From: Cornus controversa
Lineage: Eukaryota; Streptophyta; Magnoliopsida; Cornales; Cornaceae
Direction: 5' to 3'
Assembly (NCBI GenBank): GCA_026545225.1
Contig: CM048853.1
Coordinates: 17,858,755 to 17,922,754 of the forward strand
DNA: 64,000 bases
Part shown: one piece after another, positions 33,760 to 43,552 of the stretch
How the letters are laid out: each line of letters begins with the position of its first letter
How positions within the stretch are numbered: position 1 is the stretch's first letter
Notes under the pieces: generated by a model
What the model saw: only the letters and a program-made list of their open reading frames with translations
The model's database searches: none
What the model was told of the DNA's origin: nothing
Translations under genes and position numbers: made by a program

Positions 33760-35044
33760 TCAAGAGTGGCCTAAACTTTCCCACACTCTATTAGCAATGT
33801 GATCACGTACATGATTCATTGTAGACACTTTATGTGGAGTACCATTGACCTCAATAATATCATCGTCATCGGGCTGAAGTTGTGAAGCAGAAGATTGTTC
33901 GGGATTAAAGATATTGTCAACTTGACCCTGGGATCTTAAAAAATTATGTAATGTACAACAAGTTATAACAATAAGTGTTTGAGTCGAAAATTTGTATGGA
34001 GGCATTTGTTTCAATATAGGGTATCTCATCTTTACCATACCAAAACAACGCTCAATCATGTTCCTCAATGAGGAATGTCTATAATTGAACACTTCCTCCC
34101 TACCACGCGGTCCTCTAGTATTTCTACGAAAGTCCTGCATGTGATAACGTTGTCCCCGATAAGGGGCCAAGAACCCAGTCTGATTGGCGTAACCAGAATC
34201 AACCAGATAACATTTACCTGTCATGTTAATCAATAATGAAACTTACTCAATTTATTTTAATTTACAATAACTTTTCATAAAATTATATGTTAATCCAACT
34301 AATTGTATTTATGTTACCTGTAGGTGCTTTAGGAAATTGCAATGCCTCATTTTCCAAACACTCATTCAAAATCCTCGAGTCATTAGCAGACCCTTCCCAC
34401 CCTGCTAGAACGTATGTGAATTTTATGTCAAAAGAACACACAGCCATGACATTTTGGGTCGTATAACCCTTTCTGCCTCGAAAGGGTATTTGTTTATCGG
34501 CTGGTATTACGGCAGGGATATGTGTTCTATCAATGGCTCCTATACAATTCCTAAAGAAAGGGTAAAACTTTGGGTTATATAGGATTTCGTTTGGAATTTG
34601 GTTAAAATCTGGGGGAGCAATGATTCTAGTCCCTAACTCACATACTTTTTTTAACACCTCATTAAAGTGTTCTGAAATAGTCGATGTTGAGTGTTGAAAT
34701 CTTTCAGCAACTATACGATTCCTTTGATTGTGTGACGTTAATAGAAAGATTCCAACTTGTTCTTGGACTGTCAAAAATTTAGAATCCTGCAGTCCTAACA
34801 ATTTTAGTTCATGACACAATTGCCAAAAGGAATGGGGGTACATCCTAAAGTTGTGATAAGACCTATCTGGGTGTCCATTCAGAATCTCCTCTATATATTC
34901 TTCACCTTGTAGCATAGAATCCCTACAAGCACACTTATCATAATGTTTGCCATAATATTCAAAAGTGGCTGCAATTAATAGCAAACAATATTTCTCATCG
35001 TCCTCATCGTCGTCATACATAGATAAAATAGTCCTTATATCCAT
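33760..35044 (-). CDS. PIF/Harbinger DDE transposase (HARBI1-like), intact across one intron
   Basis: This would cut and paste the element at its terminal repeats, acting in the nucleus with the Myb-like partner protein. Exon 1 is 35044-34318 and exon 2 is 34217-33760. The 100-base intron (34218-34317) starts GTAACA and ends GACAG, and splits one glycine codon (PT-G-KCYLVDSGY). The spliced frame is 394 codons with no stop, about the usual length for plant HARBI1-like transposases. A helix-turn-helix-like region lies at residues 91-134 (LTVQEQVGIF to EVLKKV). The catalytic triad is D172 in GAIDRTH, D222 in SANDSR and E298 in NMIERCFG, with the GYANQTGFLAPYRG block between the last two. An acidic tail (DDDDIIEV) lies near the end. 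The start at 35044 is the first ATG of the open frame. Nothing seen makes it inactive. Expression is unknown. Confidence 0.93.
34218..34317 (-). other. Transposase intron (100 bp, GT-AG)
   Basis: The donor is CCTACAG/GTAACATAAA and the acceptor is AACATGACAG/GTAAATG on the minus strand. Translation through the intron meets a stop, while splicing restores the conserved family sequence. The intron is AT-rich, as plant introns are. Confidence 0.88.
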
Positions 35045-35289
35045 ATATATTTATCAATCCTATAAGAACAAAACAAACAATAAAATTAACGTTATTAAAC
35101 TAAAAATTAAAGCAACTCACAATATTCCATAATACAGTCATCAAACATAAATAGATAAATCAGTTATTAATAATAATTCAACATAAAAAGTAAAACAGTT
35201 ATAATACTACAGTCATCCAAATTCAAAAGTATGAAGTAAAGCATCAGAATAGTTATTATTATACAGTCATCCAAAACAACAACTGTCAC
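35045..35289 (-). other. Spacer between the Myb-like ORF and the transposase
   Basis: 245 bases of AT-rich sequence. It presumably holds the 3' end of one transcript and the 5' leader of the next. No clear TATA box stands out. Confidence 0.4.
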
Positions 35290-36603
35290 TCAGAGGTTCA
35301 TCACCCACCCAACTTTCCTCTCATCAGGAATTTGAAGAAATAAATTCCTCCACATTTCATCATCATGTAGCAGTTGTAGGGCCTTAGAATAATAGATATG
35401 TGATGACCCGAATTTTTTTTTTATAATTACGGGTCGGTAACTTTTAAGCATGATTAATTGTTTGATAACATGCTTAGTGGACTTAAATGATCTTTTTATG
35501 TCTCTTTATGTTTTGAATTTGGGTAGGGGACCGAAATGGGTTCGGGTGACCCGGGAAAAGTAACTACGGATTCTAGAAAGTTTCGTGGGGGTATGGATGT
35601 AAGTTTAAGGACTTAAGTGAAGTTTTAGAAAAAGAGGAAAGGCTAGTTTGCAAATAAGTGCAAATGACCCATAACAAGGAGCAAATAAGGAGAGGTGGAG
35701 GGTTTAGTTGCAAAGGGCCAAATATATTATACATATATGATATATACATGGAAAAAAAGAGGAAAAATCAGATTTTTCACTCCTCTCTCTCTCTCTTGGC
35801 CGGCTCTCCCATTCTCTCTCTCTACAAGTTCTCTTCTCTCCTTCTCTCTAAGTTTTGAGGGCCTAAAAGTTAGATTTGAGGGTAAAGTCAAGAATTAAAG
35901 TTGTTCTCCTCACTCTCCTCTTCGATTTGATCGGTGGAAAGTTGCCGTTGGAGGAGTTTGAAGCTTGGTGAAATTTGGGTCTTCCACTTCTAAGCTTGGA
36001 TTTTGAGGTAGGGGTTCTCCTTCTCTTCTACTTGTTGATTCTAGGATTTTGGGTGAAGATGGAAGGCATAGGTTGTGTTTTGCATGTTTTGTGGTAGTGA
36101 GAGGGGAGGGATGGATGTGTTCTACTTCTCTTGAGTTCCTTTTCCTTGCAAGATAGTGTGCCTTGTGTTGAGTGTAACATGTGGGTTCAATGTGCATAAA
36201 TTGATAAATTGTGAGTATGTATGATTATGTGCTCAATTTGGGATATATGTGATAAATGTGGAATGTATGACATATTGATGTGATTATATGTGAAATGTGT
36301 GATGATTAAATGCATGTGAGCTCTATGTGCTAGATTTATACATTTAGTGTAGTATGAGAAAAACATGCTAAATTTTGGAGTTGCATGCATATGAGAGGTT
36401 ATATGTATGAGTTACTCATATGTATGCTATGTGTGGTGTTATGGAGATGAAATGCATGCTATGTTCCTTTATAATTAGAGAATGCATTGTGAAGCATGAA
36501 TTTTGAGTGCTTGATTGCAATATGTTTGAAATGCATATATGGGCCGTTGTGAGGAAACGGGGAAAGTGGTCTATATTAGGTGTTGGTCAATTGGGTCAAT
36601 TAT

Positions 36604-36830
36604 GCTCGGTGACGGTGCTGACATGGACTAATCACTTTGAGCCACTCAATGATTCGGTGACGGTGCTGATATGGACTAATCACCTTAAATTCAATTATAC
36701 TCAGTGGCGGTGCTGACATGGACTAACCACTTTGAGCCGCGTAACACTCGGTGACGGTGCTGATATGGTCTAATCACCTTGAGTAAGTAAATATGTGGTG
36801 ACGGTGCTGATATGGTCTAATCACCAATGG
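36604..36830. repeat. 47-bp tandem repeat with CGGTGACGGTGCTGA core, 5 copies
   Basis: Copies of CGGTGACGGTGCTGA(T/C)ATGG start near 36607, 36655, 36702, 36748 and 36796, followed by (A/T)CTAA(T/C)CACCTT or a variant. Spacing is 46-48 bases. Confidence 0.85.
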
Positions 36831-38005
36831 GTAAAGCAAAATATTGCCCCAAAAGTATGTCGTTGGCGGAGTGGGCCAAAGTCGGGAGACGGTTGTGAGA
36901 GGTGTCCCAGGTTATATGGTTGGTCAAAAACCATGTTAGGGTACCGGGTTGAGTCCTAGAGATGAACGAGGGTATGTTATTGCTTTCATTTTAAATTGTG
37001 AAGCATGATACACGCGTTTAATGCATTCTTATTTATATATGCATCGCTTGTGAATGAACATGGCATATGTTGAATGATACATGAAATGTGGTGACATGCA
37101 TTCATGTAGGTCGTGTCGAGTCGGCACTTAGGGGGGTTGGGGTATCTCTACTGAGCCGCAGTGGTGCTCACCCCTTTATTCTAAACTTTTTACAGATAAG
37201 GCGCCAATGACGGATGGGACTTGAGTGTCCGAGTGGAATTTTAGTTATATTTTGCTACATTTTGGATATTTGTACATTTGGCTATCTGTGCCGGCTTGTG
37301 GCATGGTAATGATCTAGTTGTAGTCATGGTAGAATTCGTTGCATTTTGAACCTTATGTATGAATTCTTGTAATGACTATAAACTTGGAAAATCATATGAA
37401 TGATATATGCTTCTTGAGAAAAGTGTATGTGTTGGAAAAGTATGGAACTATAGAACTATTTTTCTCTTGAGTTATGACTTCTTGTATGGATATTTATGAG
37501 TTAGTGGAGTATGGAATGAATGTATGCATGTATTGTTAAATGAAGATGGAAAGGAAAAATTGATGGAATTACATTTCAATTGTGAAATACATGTTGTGTG
37601 AATATACTTGATGACCATTAAGGCATTAGAGTAGCCATTGGGGGGACACGTGCCCAAAAGTGTCCATTTTGAGTTTATGGCATGGATGAAATTTATATGT
37701 ATTGAAGGATAATTGTATTAGCTTCAATTTGATAGGTCATGGGCCTTGTTTGGATATAAAATGAGGAAGATATGCATGTTTTAGTGCAAGGGTTTAATTT
37801 CCGACCCATAGTTATTGATTTGGATATAACCTGGGTTTTGGTTGATATTTTTAGATGATTCTAATTGGGTTGGATGCTAGACATGTCGAGGATGATCCAT
37901 GCCAAATTTCGGGTCAAACGGACTTATAGATTGTGAGATATTCGAATTTGAAGTTGGGATGAAGTCTTGGTTAAAATAGGGTTGTAGAATTTCGCCAGGA
38001 ATTTA

Positions 38006-38096
38006 CGGCGATCGATCGCCCTCATTCACGGCGATCGATCACCCCTGTAAAAGCCCAAGAAATCAGGCTCGGTCGACCTTGGGCGATCGATCCCCC
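38006..38096 (+). repeat. GATCGATCGCC palindromic block in the solo LTR
   Basis: ACGGCGATCGATCGCCCTC and ACGGCGATCGATCACCCC are followed by GGTCGACCTTGGGCGATCGA. The last string is the same word order as in the Athila-like elements (2721-2930 and 20280-20477). Confidence 0.8.
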
Positions 38097-39460
38097 TTTT
38101 ACAGCATCCACTATTCAAACAGTGTTTTGTCCAACTTCAAAGAGGCATATCTCCTTCGTTTCAAATCGAATTTTGATGATTCTTTTTTTGAAATTGTGTA
38201 TTTTTAAACCCTCTTTCCAATGGTTTCATTTTTAGATATTGATTATAAACTCACAAGGAGTTATATGTTCGTATTTGTGGGTTGGAAGCATTCGAAGGGT
38301 TGTTTGGTTGAGGCCATTGAGGTTAGGTGATGTTGACTTGTGCATAGGTAATTACAAGTGGGTGACTAGGCTTCTATGGTAATGAAAGGTTAAGATGGTC
38401 CATTAGGAATTAATGGACAGGTTCACACTCAGGATTCGAGTCGGTCTGGGGGAGTCTCGGGGCCCGGATTAAGGGGCGTGACAAGATATCATCAATCCCT
38501 TCTAATGCATTAAGGGCCCTAATGCATAAATTACATTTCTCCTACACCCTTTCAGCTTTAGAGGGAGAAACCACTTCTTGCTCTTCTAACCTATGGGATG
38601 CAAGGTTGGTAGAAGATGAAGCTGCTATTGCTGCTGCTATGGCAATTTCATTTCGCTCAGCTCTCATGTTAGCATTCTCAGTCATATTTGCAGTCATGGT
38701 TGCCATCACAGCAGACATTGTGGAGGCAAAAGTATCTTTCTTGGGTTTCTTACTTGTAGGTTGAGGGGAGGGACTAGTATCAATTCCTTCTCCCTTACCC
38801 AAGTCAATGGTATGGGTGGCAGCATAGTGTGTGGGTAATTGGGAGGTTACGGGTACTCTAGTGGAAGGATGGACCTGACTCCCAGAAGCATATGTATCCC
38901 CAAAGATAGTGGTCAACTTGTCATAGTTCTTACATCCCTTTCTTTGAAACTTTTTGGCCCCAGTGACGACTTACAATTAATTATCTTAATGTTAACTTTA
39001 ATGGAATGTTATAAATTTATACAACATGATGAAAATAACATTCTAGGTTTAAAATATTATAAATTCTACTAACCTTGTACAACCGTTCCCATCTTTCATC
39101 TTCTACAACAACCATGCCCGTGTCACGGTTGTACCCCACACCAGTCTCAGACAACAGTTTCTTGAAGTCTTTATAGACTCCCCTCATACCGTTGAATTTA
39201 TTTCTTAGTTGATCCTTTGTGAAATTTTTTTCAGTTTTTTCAAGCATCCCATCTATAAGATGTCTCCACCCAAGTGAATTAAAAGTGCTGCTAATATGAT
39301 TCCCTTGCCTAACTTCTTCCTCCATCAAGAGAATGAATGTCTCTTCAAGGGTGTCATCCTAGTATACTTTTGCATCTTCGACCTTCTTAGTTCTAACACC
39401 TACGCTCTCTTGGTCCAATTCAATTGGGTTCAAGAATTGCTCAACATTTTCGTTATCCAT

Positions 39461-39884
39461 CTTATAAGAATAAAATATTATTACTTGGGTAAGAATAAAA
39501 TATTATTACTTAAATCACAATATTATTACTTGGTTCATAACAATGGTCCAATATAATTAAATTAATGATTTATGACAATAAATTACTATGCAGTGCAAGA
39601 ACTACGTATAATGGGAATAGAAAATTAATGTTTGTACTACAAGGCAAAAGAGAAAAAGAAATATACAACATTGTTTTTTATAATGTTGGTGGTGATTTTT
39701 GGTAGTTGAGAGTATTCTGCAATGTGACTTCTGTCACTTTAGAATAAGAAAGACAACATGATTTGGTGGTGAGAGAAGAGCAAAAATAGCAAGAAATAAT
39801 ACCCATTTGCATTAATATACCAATTGTATAAATCCGATGCATTTATTCTTGACCTAGCCCGAAAAATGTACACATAACATGTCA

Positions 39885-39921
<37 letters not shown>

Positions 39922-42292
39922 CTGAATTGTATAGAACTTAACACTAGGACTCAATGTTGGTCCATATACTGCTAGACAGGATTAAGATCCAGATCACAAT
40001 TGCAACCTCTAGATTGTTATAATACACACACAAGTCTTTAAAATGGAATCTTGTGCCAATAGAAGTGGCTGTTCCCAGGACTCAAACTCATGTTCTCCAC
40101 TGAGAATAAGATTTCTCCTTTCATAACATTACATTTTTCATGGACTCCCTATAACATGGAAGTATGCAAGATTGTATGAAACTATGTTAGAAACAAAACC
40201 CAATAATGTTATGATAAAAGATATTGCTATATATGCACAAAGCAATCCATTATTCAAGGTTAGAAACAACAAAAACAATTGTATTTCAGCACATAATCCT
40301 AAGGTTGAACATATGATCACTTACTTAATCATAAGCACATTTTTGTGGGTTGGAAGAGATATACAAACCTATTTTATTGCTTCTAATCTCTATTTTTTTT
40401 TCTTTTTGCATGGTAATGATCTATTAAGTACTTATATCTAATTAATTACCAAAATTCCTCTCCCAATGAACATAAAGGGCTGACTATGTTGAAAATACAT
40501 ATATATACATAAAGGGCTGACTATGTTGAAAATAGATAATCGAAGGTCAGAAAATTTGATTTTGTATAATGTAGATCCTGAGAAGGAAAAAGAAAGAGAA
40601 AAAACTATATTTGACCGACTGCAATTTGTTTTCAAAAATTTAGTTAAGTGCTTTTTCATTTTTTAGTTGAGTGCTTTTTCGTTTTTTGGGGGCAAAGTAA
40701 GGGTGGTGTTTGGATTTGATTAGGGATGTTTAAGGATTGATTGATTTTGCAGGTCGAGGGAAATATATCTATCAGATTAAATAATGGGAAGGATCAATAT
40801 AACTGGGAGCTTATCGTGGGATGTAATATTCCCGGGGAAGTGGGTTCTTCACTGGGGAGTAAATTTTGTTGATGAGATTGGCAGGTATGCTTTGCCCTGT
40901 AGCTGGTATTTGCTTTTACTTTTGAATTTAATAATGGGTATAAACTCGCATAAATGGAACTTGAAGTTATATGTACACAGAATTTGAGTCTGATTCTTCA
41001 TGATGTTGGGGTGATGTAGTTTCATTTACTGTTCATTCCATGATATACTTCTTGAACATAAGGTTATATTGAGTTAAGACCTTGTATTTCATGGTATAAT
41101 ATTGGCCACACACTTAGAAGACTCTACTAGTTATGCCCTCACCAAGAGGGATTGATGCTAATGCCTTTGGTTCTTGGCACTTAAAAGGAGTACAATAATG
41201 AAATGGTATTTCCTTTAAAGGAAATCAAAACATGAAAGGCAAAAAAGAAACATTCTGAAAGGCAGAGCTCAAGCCACTTTGGGGACCAACAACTATATAT
41301 CATGAAATGAAGTTTCATCTGTAATGGGATTGACGATTGATTGTAAGATTTCTATGAAGTGGGTGTGAATATATTCAACATTACTTTCATTTCTCAGTTG
41401 AAAATTACTTCCCACCATATCTCAGCATGCTTGTCGCATAAAGGGTGAAGAGATGTGACTACACTTTCTCATTAATATATTTCTGTATTCATACTTGCTT
41501 TTTTTTTTTCTATTATTTTTTATCTATATCATGACACAGATTTGTAGTTTAATGCAAATGAGTTGAACATTTCTCTGTCCAAGATATCCATTATCCACAT
41601 ACCCAACAAGATAAAACCCAGTCCAAGTGTAAAAGATATTTAGTAAGCTTTTCCCTTGTATATATCATGTTATTCAGATGTATAGAACACACATTAGCTA
41701 CCATTTAGATATTCAGTCAATAATAATTAATTAGAAAAAAATAAGCAATTATTCACTTAGAAATGATCAACAACAGAACATATTCGCAATTCATGTATCT
41801 ATAAATTACCAATAAAATATTAACTTAAAGCAAAAGCTACCAAAAAAATCTAAAGGCAACTTGGATGATAAAACTGACACTGTAGAAGCAATATGATCCA
41901 ATTTGTTCATGAACCCTTTTAAACCCTTTAATTTATTCGACATGAAAACAGTTCCTAAAAATTGTTCAGGGATATAAAATTTTATTCTCAGCCCATTCAC
42001 TCGTTTTTTAATTAAAATATTATATTTTCCTGGGGAAAAAAAATTCTTACAAATATTTTCTCCAAAAAATTCTTAATAAGCATTCACTACAGGCCAGAAA
42101 CACACACACACGGACACACACACACACCTATATATATATATATATATATATAAACACAGAGAGAAACACAAGTGAGCTCGTTGCAACGGCGTAGTCGTCG
42201 TTGAGCTCATTACAGCAGCCGACGAGGTTAAGCTTTGGTTCAATGAGAACCATGGATATCAAACGCAATGAAATAAGGGATTACGAACATAC
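39461..42292 (-). other. Long 5' leader/intron region of the PIF/Harbinger element
   Basis: No coding sequence is visible in 2.8 kb. If the non-coding exon at 42293 is real, this is mostly a 5' UTR intron. It contains AT microsatellites (39888-39918 and 42128-42152), a (CA)n run near 42105, and a short tandem duplication CATAAAGGGCTGACTATGTT (40470-40530). Confidence 0.45.
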
Positions 42293-42430
42293 CTGTTCTA
42301 CTCAAATGCAAATGGAAGCTTAGATCTGCACAAATCCGTCGCGAAATTGGAAAGAAGTGAGAGTTTCGTTGAATCGCCTCAAGTCGCCAGAGCTGTAGAG
42401 GGAGAGGAGAGAGAAAGTTGTCTGAAGAAA
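42293..42430 (-). promoter_or_regulatory. Predicted non-coding first exon with 5' splice donor
   Basis: On the minus strand a pyrimidine-rich leader (TTTCTCTCTCCTCTCCCTCT near 42400-42420) begins about 30 bases after a TATA box. It runs to GAGTAGAACAG/GTATGT, a good plant splice donor at 42292. The stretch is relatively GC-rich with CGACGG and GGCGAC words and has no long frame. It is a plausible leader exon for the Myb-like and/or transposase transcript. The start site is estimated. Confidence 0.5.
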
Positions 42431-42454
42431 ATGACCTAGAATTTTTCCTTTTCG

Positions 42455-42461
42455 TTTTATA
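42455..42461 (-). promoter_or_regulatory. TATA box of the PIF/Harbinger element
   Basis: TATAAAA on the minus strand, about 215 bases inside the right terminal repeat and just upstream of the pyrimidine-rich leader. Confidence 0.55.
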
Positions 42462-42630
42462 CCTGTTGGAATTGTGTTTTAAGTTGGTTTAGGTGTTGGA
42501 CCCGCTACAGTATAAAACAACCAAAAACATCAAACTGGTGTTTCAGGTTTGGCCCAATATATTACAATTGTTTTGGCACTGTTCAAACAAGCACAACGGG
42601 TGCCGAACATGTTTTGGGCTATAGTACTAG

Positions 42631-42676
42631 CCCAAAAACAAAAACATTCAACCAAAAGTAAGTACCAAATAGGCCC
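42631..42676 (-). repeat. Right terminal inverted repeat of the PIF/Harbinger element
   Basis: The complement reads GGGCCTATTTGGTACTTACT then TTTGGTTGAATG and GTTTTTG, matching the left end. Confidence 0.8.
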
Positions 42677-43552
42677 AAAATGAGTCCTAAAATTTTTGAA
42701 AATTTTAACACATTTATAAATGCAGAATTTTAAAACTCATAATTTATCAATAAAATTCATCCTTAACTACATGACCATGGCACAACTTCGAATGTACAAA
42801 TATTTATGAAAAATTAGAAATTCATCTAATAAATCCATGTGTGTGTAATCCAACTTCATAAAAAATTAATCAAATTCCTTTGGTTCATTTTCTAAAACAT
42901 ATTAGATGATAAGCAAATATAACTACACATGATCAAATATTTTTTTTAATGATTATCATTTATTTATTTATTTTTATTTCTAAGATGGTGGTTTTCATGC
43001 TTATGGGCAGCCAGCTATTTCCTCATAACAACTTCTTTTTAAAGATATCTCATTGGAGATTAATATCATAGTGGTAGCTTTGAACACATCCAAAAGGTAG
43101 CCTTTTCCTTTTGTCTTAGATTTTTAGCAATTTTTCTTTTCTTTTTTTATTGATCAACTTTCAATGCTACTCATACAATATACTCTAGTCAACTTCACAT
43201 TAGTTTTCAATTAATTTTCTCAGAGTTGGACTAGTGCACAATTTGTATGAATTCAAAAGATTCACCACTAAAAAGAAATAAACACAGCATATTAGTCATC
43301 AATGCTTAGATCATAAAATCAATTACTTCATTCATTGACAAACTAAGTATCCCAATTATGCATTCACAAATCAAAGTGAAATTAAAAAGATATGCAAAGA
43401 ATTCACATTATTTCTTAGAAAAATATGATTCTTATAATCTCATATAATTATCCAAAACAAAATAAAACCTAACCTAAACTAAAAGATATGGTCCAATGAA
43501 AAAACAGATAAAGAACATAAGCTCAATCCATGACTATAATAGTCCTAATGAC
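42677..43552 (-). other. Region after Copia-like gag, no gene seen
   Basis: AT-rich with stops in every frame. In an intact element the protease and integrase would start here, but no DSGC-type protease motif is visible. Confidence 0.4.

Larger units (their letters stand above)
35399..38482 (+). mobile_element. Solo LTR of a Tekay-like element (3084 bp), TSD AGATA, inside the Myb-like ORF
   Basis: The ends are TGTGATGACCCG and GGGGCGTGACA, with AGATA on both sides (35394-35398 and 38483-38487). Plus-strand features are a CT-rich leader-like stretch (35780-35860), a five-copy 47-bp repeat (36604-36830), a G-box inverted motif (37639-37670), and the GATCGATCGCC block (38006-38096) about 400 bases before its end. 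The small frames in it are not genes. Confidence 0.95.
35290..39460 (-). pseudogene. Myb/SANT-like partner ORF of the PIF/Harbinger element, interrupted
   Basis: This is the DNA-binding partner that PIF/Harbinger elements encode next to the transposase. The ATG is at 39460 (MDNENVEQFL). A TAG follows at codon 34 (KVY-stop-DDTLEETFILLMEEEVRQG), where the family normally has Trp. The Myb/SANT-like helices run through GWRHLIDGML, FTKDQLRNKFNGM and DERWERLYK (39070). An intron follows, then KKFQRKGCKNYDKLTTIFGDTYA (about 38940-38890), an Ala/Met-rich helical stretch, and a second TAG at about 38540 (ERV-stop-EKC). The C-terminus is split by a solo LTR. Its last part, YSKALQLLHDDEMWRNLFLQ and so on, ends with TGA at 35290-35292. 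With the LTR and one TSD copy removed, the codons join in frame (LEGIDDIYYSKAL). It is non-functional as it stands. Confidence 0.88.
32305..42676 (-). mobile_element. PIF/Harbinger DNA transposon, 10.4 kb including a nested solo LTR
   Basis: Imperfect terminal inverted repeats lie at 32305-32350 and 42631-42676, both opening GGGCC, then TTTGG, CTTTTG and GTTTT blocks at the same spacing. AAA stands on both sides (32302-32304 and 42677-42679), a possible 3-bp TSD, although TTA/TAA is usual for the superfamily. The minus strand carries a Myb/SANT-like ORF followed by a DDE transposase, the standard two-gene set. A promoter and a non-coding exon lie near the right end. Without the 3.08-kb LTR the element is about 7.3 kb. 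Confidence 0.88.
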
